Part shown: positions 29,145 to 38,723 of the stretch, piece after piece
Layout of the letters: each line of letters starts with the position of its first letter
Position numbering within the stretch: position 1 is the stretch's first letter
NCBI GenBank assembly: GCA_938743325.2
Contig: OW568864.1
Span: 372,001-436,000 of the forward strand
Length of the DNA: 64,000 nucleotides
Reading direction: 5' to 3'
From: Pycnococcus provasolii
Lineage: Eukaryota; Chlorophyta; Pseudoscourfieldiophyceae; Pseudoscourfieldiales; Pycnococcaceae
The notes under the pieces: generated by a model
The model's input: the letters and a program-made list of their open reading frames with translations, nothing else
Databases searched by the model: none
What the model was told of the DNA's origin: nothing
Made by a program: the position numbers and the translations under genes

Positions 29145-29683
29145 TTACTTGAGATAGGTAAGGAACGACCACTTTTCGCGCACTTCGTGACCTTCCACCT
29201 CGTCTTCTTGCTCCTCCTTCTCGCACGCGTCTCTCAGCTTGACGAGTCGCTTTCGGTGCACGTCGAGTGCCAGTTTTGCCGCTCTCGACGCCTCCGTCAG
29301 CTTTTTCAGCTCCGCCTCTGCGTCCTGTATTTTTGTGTTTTTCAATAAAGAATAGTTGTGTGAAATGATTTTGTGATTGAAAAAGGTGGTTAGAAATGGT
29401 TGGTATCGAACGAAGAGCCGAAGTTAGGCCCTAAGCTTTTCGTTTCATTTCTGAAGAGAATGTTCAAGAGTACAAAAAAACTTACGTCAACTTTCGTCTT
29501 TCGCACTTGCGCTCGTTCTCGCAGTGTCCTTTCGATGGAGGCTGCTTCAACGGCCTCTGCTCCAAGTGTTTTCATGTACGCGACTTGCTGCGTCGCGGAC
29601 AGGTCCCCGAACTGCGCCGTCGAGTCGAGAGGCAGTGCCATATTGATACTACTATTATTAGGTGCCCCTGGGACCGTCGACAT
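29145..29683 (-). CDS. Small coiled-coil protein encoded by two exons
   Basis: Proposed structure: exon 1 is 29486-29683 (ATG at 29683), exon 2 is 29145-29324, with an intron at 29325-29485 (161 bp). On the minus strand the donor reads GAC/GTAAGT and the acceptor AATACAG/GAC, both in phase 0, so splicing joins ...RKTKVD to DAEAELKKLTEASR. The product would have 125 residues. It is mostly helical and charged (TLRERAQVRKTK, EAELKKL, KRLVKLRDACEKEEQEDE), probably a coiled coil. I do not recognise the family. Neither exon alone gives a convincing protein, and the splice signals are the main evidence. It is convergent with the dynein IC gene and divergent from VTI1. Confidence 0.6.
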
Positions 29684-30260
29684 AGAATCCAACACCTGTA
29701 AACACAAACCAAGTCTTATTAAGGGGCCAACGTGATGGCCTGATGGACCCCGACCTGATGGATCCCGAGAGCGAGAGAAGGTTGGGCCGTTGGGGGTACC
29801 AACCCATCGCGTACAACACTACAACGTCGCAACTGATGAAGCTGGGGAGGCGACCACCTGGACCTGAGGCGACCTAACCTTAGTCTCGAGACCGTTAGAC
29901 CAGGGGCGGTGAGTTACCTTAGGGTAGTTCTTAGTACTAGTAAGTTCGGGTTAGGGTTAGGGTTAGGGTTAGGGCTAGGGCTAGGGTTAGGGTTAGGGTA
30001 GTAAGTTAGGGTTAGGATTAGGATTAGGGTTAGGGTTAGAGTTAGGGTTAGGGTTAGGGTCCTCGGGTCAGCCGTGTCCGTCAACCTCTACCCTAGAGCT
30101 TTGGTTGCTCGAGAGGGCATCTCTCTCCCTCTCTCAGCTCTCTCAGCCGGGACCTTCAGCCGGGCGGGTTTTCAACTTCTGTCTGGCCCTCCCCCAAGCC
30201 CCAAGAAGTTGACGAAGTTTCCGAAAAGTTATTTATTTGTCTTATTTTTTTCTTGCAATA
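29684..30260. other. Divergent intergenic region between coiled-coil gene and VTI1
   Basis: No gene. Contains a long degenerate TTAGGG array (29948-30060) and pyrimidine-rich sequence before the VTI1 ATG. A TTACAG just upstream of 29683 on the minus strand could be an acceptor of a 5' UTR intron. Confidence 0.55.
29948..30060 (+). repeat. Telomere-like array (TTAGGG with GCTAGGG, GATTAGG, GAGTTAGGG variants)
   Basis: About 17 units over 113 bp, with point variants in the middle, about 200 bp upstream of VTI1. Confidence 0.95.
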
Positions 30261-30956
30261 ATGTCCGACTCCTTGAGCGTCTTTGACGAGTACGAGCGTG
30301 CGTACTGCGACGCCGCCACCGCCGCATCGCGTCTCCTTGCCTCCTCGAAGTCATCTCCAGCGGGAGGAGATGAGCGCACAAACAATTTGCGACAAGCTGA
30401 TACCCAAATCACCGAGGCGGAATCCCTCCTGCGCAGAATGGACCTCGAAGCGCGCTCGGCATCCGCCAACACGAAAACCACACTTCTCGCTCGTCTCAAA
30501 GACTACAAAGCCGACCTCGCGAACCTCAAGAAGGAATGCAGGAGTGCGGCGGCGCCGGGAGGGGCGGCGGGAACAGATGCAGCACAACGCGCGGAGTTGG
30601 GACTCGGGGAGGACTTCGCGTCCACCGCCGCGGGACAGAGGCAGCGTCTGCTCGACGGTACCGCACGCGTCAACGCAAGCGGGGAACGTATCAGGCAAAG
30701 CAGGCAGACGCTCGCAGAAACAGAGGAACTCGGAAGCGAAATTCTTGGAAACCTCCACGCGCAGCGTGAGACCATCGTTCACGCCAGAGACACTCTGTAC
30801 GAAGCGGACGATAACATCGGACAAAGCAGGAGGGTGCTCGTTTCCATGGCTAGGCGCGCTCTCACGAACAAAATTATCATGGGTGGCGTTATTCTCGTCT
30901 TGATTGCAGCCATATTTCTCATCGTCTACTACAAGTTCATACGCAGCGACCACTAA
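30261..30956 (+). CDS. VTI1: VTI1-type Qb-SNARE
   Basis: Qb-SNARE for Golgi-endosome-vacuole fusion, 231 residues, the usual size. The N-terminal half is the three-helix VTI1 domain, starting SLSVFDEYERAYCDAA. The SNARE helix runs about residues 130-200, with the central layer in NLHAQRETI (Gln168), and is followed by a C-terminal anchor helix (IIMGGVILVLIAAIFLIVYY, about 207-228) and a short tail. The ATG at 30261 gives the conserved N-terminus; the frame extends upstream only by TTG. Convergent with the SDR gene. Confidence 0.92.
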   Translation: MSDSLSVFDEYERAYCDAATAASRLLASSKSSPAGGDERTNNLRQADTQITEAESLLRRMDLEARSASANTKTTLLARLKDYKADLANLKKECRSAAAPGGAAGTDAAQRAELGLGEDFASTAAGQRQRLLDGTARVNASGERIRQSRQTLAETEELGSEILGNLHAQRETIVHARDTLYEADDNIGQSRRVLVSMARRALTNKIIMGGVILVLIAAIFLIVYYKFIRSDH

Positions 30957-31151
30957 ACGGACAAACGAAACGCAAGGAAAACCCAACTCCAAACCCACAC
31001 CAAAATATTGTTGATGAGGATGAGGACTTATACGAACAGCTCTCATCATATGATGGCCTCTCCTACCCCGGGTAGGTTGGTATGACTGCTAGTTGTTTTT
31101 TTACTCATTCAGTGTAATGATTGCATCCAACGGTCAATATATGTGAACATT

Positions 31152-32612
31152 TTAGTTTGTCAAGCCCTCGTACAGCGAGGCACCCGAACGACATGCCGCG
31201 ACGCGCTTTGGTCCCTTGAGGCGGAGTGCGAGATTGGCGACGAACGGTACAAAGCGATAGAGCAGCGCGAATCCAAGGAGCGGTGGGGGCGCGAGAAGAG
31301 CCTCGTTCGCCCCTGCCTCAGTCGCATCCACGCATACCTGCGCCACCCACAGCGGATCCAAGCGTTTCTCCTTCTTGCCGTCAACCGAATTGACCGACGC
31401 CTTGTCGTCCGGAGATGACACGACCGAAACACCGGGAACGTCAGTCTCTGACATGCTCGCTGGTGCACGAGAGTGCTGCTCAGCGCCGTCGGCGTCAGCT
31501 TCGAGAACGGCTCCAAACACACTGCGGGGAGCGCCGCCAGCTGGACCAGGGCAGCACACGGTGACTCCGACTCCATCCCGCGACGGGTGCATCTCCGCGC
31601 GCAGCGTTTCAAACCAAGCGCGCAGCGCGTGCTTTGCCGCACAGTAGCTCGCCTGAGCCGGGCTTGGCACAGTTCCAGCTAGCGAGCAGATGACAAGGAA
31701 ACGGCCGCGTTCACGACCTCCCGCTGGTGAGCCGCCTGGTGGAGATGCCCTCAGGAGCGACATGGCGTGCTTGGCTACGCAAACGGGTCCGTGAAAGTTC
31801 ACCTCCATGGCGGCACGGTCAACCGCAAGACTTGTCTCGTCCGCCGGCGCACGTTGACTTCTTCCGACGCACAGTGCGACACACGACACCGTTTCTTTCA
31901 CGGAGTGCTTAACAGCACGCACCGCGGACACGACGGACGGCTCGTCAGTCACGTCCACGGGCACGACGACGTGCACGTTCGGGTTCGGCAGTCCACTCTT
32001 CACCGCCTCGAGCTTGGCCCGATTTCGGCTCGACAGGATAAGCCGTGCACCTCGTCTGGCGAGCTCGTACGCGACGACGTACCCTAGTCCCTGGCTTGCG
32101 CCGACGACCCACACTGTCTTGTTGTCCCAAGCGTTGGATGTCCACTGCGACTTTTTCGTGGATGCCGCGTGAGCGAGTCTTCCTCTCCGCCCTGTGATGG
32201 CGAAGCGCGCGTCGCGCAGCATGGACGCGGGGTCGCGGTGCAGGACGAAGATGGCGGCTGCGGCTGCGGCGATGGCACACGCCGCGGCGGCTGCGACCAG
32301 CACGGTTGCGTTCGCCGCAACCGACGCGGCGGCGAGACCTGACGTTTGCGCCTGCGCCTGCTGCGTAATCATCGATGAAGCTGCTGTGGAAATCATAGTC
32401 ACTGCTGAGTCCCCCGCTGAAGCCAACAAGGGACACGTCCCCCTCAAGTTTGTCGAATTCGAATGGTTGCTTTCTTTTCTTCTGCTTCGTTGTTGTTGTC
32501 CCTTAGGACAACGACAAACACGGCGGCCTTTTTTAGAGTCGAAACAGGAAACACGAGCCTCAAAGCGAGCAGAGGCCAATGAAGTAGAAATAGGTGAGGG
32601 TATAAGAGGCAT
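31152..32612 (-). CDS. Short-chain dehydrogenase/reductase, membrane-anchored (DHRS7-like)
   Basis: Protein of 486 residues from the ATG at 32612; a later in-frame ATG near residue 72 is possible. After a basic, Ser-rich N-terminus there is a hydrophobic Ala-rich segment (about residues 95-120), probably a membrane anchor. The SDR domain begins with VWVVGASQGLG (dinucleotide loop GASQGLG, residues 171-177). The catalytic set is Ser in VICSLAG and Tyr323xxxLys327 in SYCAAKHAL. The usual NNAG element is replaced by CVGRSQR, so the structural Asn is not evident. It probably reduces a lipid or small carbonyl substrate at the ER. An acidic, Ser-rich insertion lies after the catalytic domain. Confidence 0.82.
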   Translation of the reverse strand: MPLIPSPISTSLASARFEARVSCFDSKKGRRVCRCPKGQQQRSRRKESNHSNSTNLRGTCPLLASAGDSAVTMISTAASSMITQQAQAQTSGLAAASVAANATVLVAAAAACAIAAAAAAIFVLHRDPASMLRDARFAITGRRGRLAHAASTKKSQWTSNAWDNKTVWVVGASQGLGYVVAYELARRGARLILSSRNRAKLEAVKSGLPNPNVHVVVPVDVTDEPSVVSAVRAVKHSVKETVSCVALCVGRSQRAPADETSLAVDRAAMEVNFHGPVCVAKHAMSLLRASPPGGSPAGGRERGRFLVICSLAGTVPSPAQASYCAAKHALRAWFETLRAEMHPSRDGVGVTVCCPGPAGGAPRSVFGAVLEADADGAEQHSRAPASMSETDVPGVSVVSSPDDKASVNSVDGKKEKRLDPLWVAQVCVDATEAGANEALLAPPPLLGFALLYRFVPFVANLALRLKGPKRVAACRSGASLYEGLTN

Positions 32613-33510
32613 ATACCTCCTTTATCTAAGAGTATGTACCTTAGGACTTAGAGTACTGTACTTTTTAATGACGCTACTGTATTGACGCCGGACGAAAGCA
32701 GCTATTGACGCTATTGACGCGAGTAATAGACGCTGTGCACAAATAAATGCGAGCGACGCGATCGGACGGAACCGGGAGGGACAGCTGGTGCGGATGATGG
32801 TTGGCGGCGACTTCATCTTCAAGAGGCCAAAGGGGCTCTCAGGCGCTGGGATAAGGAGGATTCTCAGAGGTGCCGTTTGGGGGTTTGGAGGGTACCTTTG
32901 GGGGTTTCACAAGGGGGGTTTCACACGGGGGTTTCACAAGGGAGGTTCACAAGGTCCTACTCTTTAAAAAATGTGACGTCATGCTAGCTAAGTTTAGGCG
33001 TCTTTGCGACTTTTTTGTCTTGAGGTGCTTCTTGATTGCTAGTCTATTGATGGTTCTTGACTCTCTTGAGTTGCTTCTTGATGAGTTGCTTCTTGAGGTG
33101 CTTCTTGAGGTGCGTCGTTGGTTACGGTGCTTCGTTATATGCATATACGGCTATGGGAGTAAGCTTCGTTAGCAAAGCCTATCGGGTACTGCCTATTCTA
33201 TTTTAAAGTATAGCGTTTCATTTCGCGTTCTGAAAGGTGGTCAAGACGGGCAAGAACTTCAGACCTCATTGGGAAAGAAATCAAATGCAATGCAATGCAG
33301 TGCTAAATTTTAGTACATATTTTACATTTTTACCAAGGGATCAATCCACTGATCAACAAACGTAAAATACCGGTGCAGTGCAGTGAAGCATGCTGGGTAG
33401 TACTAACTTAGGATGTACACGGCTACACGCACGTTGCACGTTGCACGTTGAAAGGCGCGAAAGACGTTGGCAAAAGCAAAGCGTGTTATGTAAGGCTTAG
33501 CAGGAAGTAC

Positions 33511-34431
33511 ATACAGTCATTTGTTCTCAGTTTGTCCCACTTTTCGAACTCCGTAGGTGCCGTTGAACTAAACTTTGGAGGAACTCTGGAGGAACTCTGG
33601 AGGAACTTTTGGAACTCAAAGAGGAACTTTTGGTCGAGGAACCCTCTCCGACCCTCTCCAGCGTCCCCACGCTAGGAGGCCACGGTCCAGCGTCGCAACT
33701 CTTGTTGGTTGTACCTTCAGGTTGTACGGTTGTACGGTTGGCCCCTGTCTCGATACTTTGTCTACACCAGGAAGGTGGTACGGCTTGTGGCGCCATGGCG
33801 TCATCGCAGGCGGTGGTGGCGCGCGTAGCGGCGCAGCATGAGGTGTTGGGCTTGAAGACTGGCTTACTGGGTGACTGGTGAGGCGTAAGTATACTTAATG
33901 TAAGTTCATGTTGTAACAACTTCCTCAACATCAAACCAACATGGAGGGGAAAGACTAAAGAAGGCGACCTTAAGGGAGAGTGGGTTGACCTTAAGGTTGT
34001 ATACAACGAGATGTTGTTGACAATGTTACAACATTAACTTACATGAGGTATACTTACGCCTCACCAGTCACCCAGTAAGCCAGTCTTCAAGCCCAACACC
34101 TCATGCTGCGCCGCTACGCGCGCCACCACCGCCTGCGATGACGCCATGGCGCCACAAGCCGTACCACCTTCCTGGTGTAGACAAAGTATCGAGACAGGGG
34201 CCAACCGTACAACCGTACAACCTGAAGGTACAACCAACAAGAGTTGCGACGCTGGACCGTGGCCTCCTAGCGTGGGGACGCTGGAGAGGGTCGGAGAGGG
34301 TTCCTCGACCAAAAGTTCCTCTTTGAGTTCCAAAAGTTCCTCCAGAGTTCCTCCAGAGTTCCTCCAAAGTTTAGTTCAACGGCACCTACGGAGTTCGAAA
34401 AGTGGGACAAACTGAGAACAAATGACTGTAT
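33511..34431. repeat. Large inverted repeat, arms of about 407 bp with a 106-bp spacer
   Basis: Left arm 33511-33917 and right arm about 34024-34431 are reverse complements. Identity is complete or nearly so from the outer end (atacagtcatttgttctcag) to ggtgaggcgtaagtatac, then falls to about 90% over the last 30 bp before the spacer. Each arm contains the same 88-codon open frame, read outwards-in from both sides. The frame is a shadow of a repeated ggaggaactct motif and does not look like a real gene. Transcripts across it would fold into a hairpin of about 400 bp. It could be a foldback element or a recent inverted duplication. Confidence 0.95.
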
Positions 34432-34611
34432 ATACAGTAAGTTTACAGCGTGTTCTCGTTTGTGTGTTCTTGAAGAGAAGAGAAGAGAAGAGAAGAGCGA
34501 AAGTTTGGCCAAATTCCCAAACCCTGCTGCGCGCGCTTCCCCTGTTCTTTGGAAACCTCTTGTTGGCCAGCAAACTTTTTTATTTTTTTTTCTGTTCAAA
34601 TCTGTTCACGT

Positions 34612-34649
34612 GCGCTGTGCTGTGCTGTGCTGTGCTGTGCTGTGCTGTA
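34612..34649. repeat. TGTGC pentanucleotide microsatellite
   Basis: About seven units immediately upstream of the LysM-thioredoxin gene. Confidence 0.9.
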
Positions 34650-34692
34650 CTGAGCTCAGTAGTACTACATCTCAGTTAAGCTCGTTAAGGTT

Positions 34693-35127
34693 ATGGCCGC
34701 CCCTTATGGTGTAGCCGGCCGCAATCGTGTAACACACGCACAGCCAGCGAGCTCGAGATCGAGATCGAGGAGGCGAGCGGTTCACGTCGCGGCACAAGCA
34801 AACTCAAACAGTACCGCGACAAAACAGTACGTCGTGCAGGCTGGAGACTCGCTCTTTGACATTGCATTCAAGCACGGAGTCACGCTCGCGGAACTGCGCG
34901 ACGCGAACAGCCTCAAGGGCGACAAGGGAAAGGGAAGCTGGGCGGTGACCATTTCGCCAGGTCAAGCACTCAACCTACCACCCAACGCACGACCTGCTGC
35001 ATCTTCAGACAAAAAAGAAGAAACCAAGTTCGTTTGGCCAAGCTTACCCAGCCTGCCCAAGTTCAACAATACCGCCGCAAGCAGCAAGGCGAATCAGCCG
35101 ACGACGGTGACGACAGCGAAACCTCGA

Positions 35128-35167
<40 letters not shown>

Positions 35168-36216
35168 CGACGGCGACGTCAGCCAGCCCACTGCCCGAAT
35201 TCTACACGGTAAAGCCTGGGGATACGCTCGAGGATATCGCGGAGAGACACGGAACGTCAGTGGCGGAGATAAAAGGCCAAAATTCAAACCGCAAGCGACT
35301 AAAGCAGGTTGACAATAACACGACTCCCTCGGCGGCCGCACAGACTAAGTCTGCTGAGAAGGGCTGCGACAGCAACGGCGGTCCCACGTCGAGCACTGAT
35401 CCAGACCTGTGGCCTGCGAACCAATCCGCCGTGCGTACCCTAACACGCGCGCAGGCGGAGCTCATGCTTGATGGAGAGGTGTCTCGCGACAGCGTGCTGT
35501 GCGTGTACGCGCCGTGGTGCCGTTTCTGCAAGGCAATGGAGGACGACTTTGAGAATTTCGCCCGCCGCCTTCCACGTGGCAAGGTTGGCGTGTACTGCCT
35601 TCGTGGCGACGCAACGCCGTCCGATCGCGAGTGGACACGCGAGGTGCTGAATACCTCCACATTCCCCACAATCATCGCATTTCCCGCGAGCGACCGAAGC
35701 GGTGTTGGTAGCACGGCGTACAAGTACGACGACGACGTCCGCACGCCAGAGGCTCTGCTCGCATTCTTGAATGGGACGACCGGAGCGAAGTATCGCCTCG
35801 ATTCGCCTGCCAAGGCGAAGCAAGCGGTGGCGGCGGCGCCGGTGCCGGTAAACGCGGTGTCTGACCCCAAATACAAAGTGTCTCTTTCCATCGGGCTTGT
35901 CGCCTGCGCTGCGGCTGCGGCTGCGGCTGGTGTAGTGCTCGCTGTACGCGATCGAAGCCTACTTCCCAAGCCCAAGACGGATAAGATGCCGCAGGGCCCT
36001 ACGACCGTGACATACAATTCCGCGGCAGAACCGTCGTCAACCTCGGAAGATGTCGAGAGCAGCAGCGGTGTAAACAAGGTGGATCCAGAGCCGCATGCAC
36101 CCAAGGAGACTCGTGAGCGTGCGGCTGCGGCAAAAGAGCTCGTTTCGGTCGTGGGAAAGGTGCCACGTCTAGTTTGGCAGATTGCTGTCGGACGAGAGAA
36201 GGTTGTGAAATCGTAA
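34693..36216 (+). CDS. LysM-LysM-thioredoxin (APR-type) fusion with C-terminal membrane helix, probably plastid
   Basis: Protein of 507 residues with an uncommon domain order. Residues 1-40 are Ser/Arg/Ala-rich and look like a plastid transit peptide. LysM 1 (about 46-98) has YVVQAGDSLFDIAFKHGVTL and a terminal PGQALNLPP. A Thr-run linker follows. LysM 2 (from 170) has FYTVKPGDTLEDIAERHGTS, apparently truncated after its second helix. The thioredoxin domain (about 245-370) has YAPWCRFCKAMEDDF (Cys276, Cys279) and STFPTIIAFP. It resembles the C-terminal glutaredoxin-like domain of plant APS reductase, without the reductase part. A membrane helix lies at about 397-418. LysM domains bind peptidoglycan or chitin-type glycans. 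A membrane-held redox protein touching glycan is the inference. Confidence 0.82.
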
Positions 36217-36559
36217 TCAGCACTGGCGCTTTTTTCATCTTCTATTTCCAAGAATTTCTCAACTTCAAACTCCAGTCATCATTGCAAGCAAGTTTATTAA
36301 AACTCCAAGGCAGATTTCGTTCCCCAAAAATAGGCAATTCCTTATTAGAGTATGTAGTGCATTTGACACTCACCAATCCTATCACGTTGATGCGTGGTGG
36401 CGACGACAAGAACGACAACAAGCGCAAGCGGAATTTCGTCGTTGAATGGGCTGAATCGTGGATGTGAATGGTGTAACTGGACGACCGCTGGACAAAGTGA
36501 CTCACATTTCCATTACTATAAAAAGGGGGCGGATTTAGGTATTATTAACAAGAGCTCAT
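36217..36559. other. Convergent gap between LysM-Trx and SMP-domain genes
   Basis: No gene and no telomere-like array. The sequence is AT-richer and likely holds both 3' UTRs. Confidence 0.5.
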
Positions 36560-37906
36560 TCATGTCCGGCTTGACGTGCGTCGCGCTGCCGTCAAGGGCG
36601 ACATGTCGAACATTTTCGCAGCGAGCGCCGCTGCCTCCGCCTGTGCTACCTCGTCGTCTGTAAGAGCATTCGTGCGCATCTGAGGTGGTGGACTCGCTGC
36701 ATCCTCGTCAAATTCTGAAGGTGGCGGATTCGTGCCCTTGACTGGAGACACGAAACCTTCGTCAACAATCGATAAATCATTCTCTTGGTCATCACTGGGT
36801 GGTTGCATTTCCCCGTCCGTCATATTGCTCGCACTCGCTGGTGCCGGTGCCGCGTTGTTATTGTCGCTGCTGCTGGTGTTGCCGTTGCCGTTGCCGTTGC
36901 CGTTCGCGGAATCCTTATCCTTGTTTTTGTTGCGACCCAACAGCTTCACTTCGAGCTCCTTGGGACGCTGCATGAAGTTTTTGAGGAAGTTACGAAGCTC
37001 CCCGAGCACAAGACTCTCAATGCGTGCTTTCAGCGGCAACGGCACGACGCCCCAAGTGACGTTCGAGACGACGCTGAGACCCACGTTTGGCTCCTCGTCA
37101 AAGCTCAGCCATATGGACTCCAGCCCTGCCGATGCGCGCGCCAGCAGCGTGCCCTCGACACTCAGCCCGCTCACGTGCACGCCAATGGAGAAGGCACCGA
37201 AACCACCCGCGACAGAACCCTCGATGGCAGCGTCAACGGACCAGGAGCGGGGCGACCACATCACGTCCCAAGCTGTGTCGTTGAGGCTGTTGAAGTGTCG
37301 CAGGCTGAGCACTGGAGCCTCGGAAGGTACGGTGGGGAACGACGGGTGTACGGCACTGCCCTCAATGAATCCGCTGTTATTCAGCGCTCTTCCCAGCGCC
37401 TTGACCAGCTCCCTCCTGTACAGCGAGCACATGTGCGGTCCAAGAATGAGCGGGAATAGTATGCGCCTCGTCGCCTCTGTCCACATGTCGTCGCGGTATA
37501 GCGCCTGCGCGAGTCTCGCCTCCGCTCTCGCTCTTCCTTCCTCCGCCTCGCGCAGTCGGCTCCTCAGCAGCTCAAACTCGGCATCTGCGGAGTTCGAGTC
37601 GGCATCGACGTCGGTGCGTGGGCTCAGCGGCACCACCCCATCCTTCTCACGCTCTTCGGGATTACCCAACGGGCTCCGGGGTACGGGAGGGGGAGCCTCT
37701 TCCCCTCCTCCTCCGAGCGCCGCGATGGCACCACCACCACGACTCGCTGCATGAGCGTGTGGGTCATCGGGACCACACCCGATCATGTCAAGTAAAAACG
37801 CCATCGTACCACGCGACGACTGCTGAGACGACGACTGCGACTGCGACGACGACTGCGACGACCCGGAGGAGGAAGCTTGGAGGTTCTCTGGATGTCTCTC
37901 CGCCAT
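36560..37906 (-). CDS. SMP-domain-like lipid-transfer protein
   Basis: Protein of 448 residues. The N-terminus is Ser/Gln-rich and disordered. A helical stretch (about 95-130) leads into a domain of about 200 residues. Key segments are GPHMCSLYRRELVKALGRAL, then WSVDAAIEGSVAGGFGAFSI, VHVSGLSVEGTLLARASAGL, IWLSFDEEPNVGLSV and SNVTWGVVPLPLKARIESLV. The alternating strands with two long helices match SMP (synaptotagmin-like mitochondrial lipid-binding) domains, as in TEX2/NVJ2 proteins that move lipid at contact sites. The C-terminal 110 residues are low complexity (Asn/Gly repeats, then acidic). No membrane helix is evident. The frame extends upstream only by GTG. Confidence 0.7.
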   Translation of the reverse strand: MAERHPENLQASSSGSSQSSSQSQSSSQQSSRGTMAFLLDMIGCGPDDPHAHAASRGGGAIAALGGGGEEAPPPVPRSPLGNPEEREKDGVVPLSPRTDVDADSNSADAEFELLRSRLREAEEGRARAEARLAQALYRDDMWTEATRRILFPLILGPHMCSLYRRELVKALGRALNNSGFIEGSAVHPSFPTVPSEAPVLSLRHFNSLNDTAWDVMWSPRSWSVDAAIEGSVAGGFGAFSIGVHVSGLSVEGTLLARASAGLESIWLSFDEEPNVGLSVVSNVTWGVVPLPLKARIESLVLGELRNFLKNFMQRPKELEVKLLGRNKNKDKDSANGNGNGNGNTSSSDNNNAAPAPASASNMTDGEMQPPSDDQENDLSIVDEGFVSPVKGTNPPPSEFDEDAASPPPQMRTNALTDDEVAQAEAAALAAKMFDMSPLTAARRTSSRT

Positions 37907-38486
37907 TCTTCTTAGACACCACCCGATTGTGGATGATGAGATCGGCGGAATCCCGAACACTTTAGAGGGGCCTTGGAGACAGACAGAATTCTACTCGCGG
38001 GAGAACGTTGAAAGTGGGTTGGTTGGGGGATCCCCCGGGCCCGGGGGTCGGGATAAATGGTCGGGATCCGATTCGGGGGGATACACACTTGCACAATAGG
38101 ATCCGCAGACAAGTACACACACTACTTTTTACTCTTTAGGATTTGATTGGTAGGGGAATCTCGCGCCCTTCCTCCCAAAGTATTCACCTTAAGCAAGCCT
38201 TAGTTAAGAAGTTTTTTGTCTTAAATAATAACGGGAGAAGTTTAACTTACACTTCCTAGTACTAGTGGTAATAAAAGGGAATCGGTCTGTCGGGGGCAAC
38301 GTTAAGTTTCATACGTGGTTTCATAAGTTACCGGGTAGCGCCTCCCTTTGATAGGACTATTTATCCTCGGGGTATGTATCCTCTTCATAAGTAACGTAAG
38401 CCTTAGTGGTATGTAGGTAAAATATATCGAGTACTGTGGACTTACATAAGTACAGATTTTTTTATTTCTGTAAAAAAACCTTGGTA
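37907..38486. other. Intergenic gap between MurE 3' end and SMP-domain gene start
   Basis: About 580 bp with no gene and no telomere-like array. AT-rich near the MurE stop. Confidence 0.5.
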
Positions 38487-38690
38487 CTACCGCATTTCCT
38501 CCTCGTCATCATCATCATTGTCATCATCATCATCCTGGTCGTCGTCGTCGTCGTCAGAACCGTCAGGCGCATCTTCCGCCGCATCCGCCGCCGCATCCGC
38601 CGCCGCGGCCTCGGCAGCGGCAGGATCCTTGCCGTCGTCGTCGCCGCCGCCAGACTCGTCGTCAGAGTCACCACCGTCCTCCTCCTCATC

Positions 38691-38723
<33 letters not shown>

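Larger units (their letters stand above)
32613..34692. other. Gene-poor region holding a large inverted repeat
   Basis: No convincing gene. 32870-32950 has short repeats of gggggtttcacaagg type; 33040-33115 has repeats of ttgcttcttgag. 33511-34431 is the large inverted repeat described separately. 34470-34497 is a GAAGA-type tract and 34612-34649 a TGTGC tract, just before the LysM-thioredoxin gene. Confidence 0.65.

Noticed and set aside
33448-34415. Repeated 60-110 codon frames in the inverted repeat as genes
   Set aside because: They are mirror images of one another and follow a ggaggaactct-type repeat; no coding signal.
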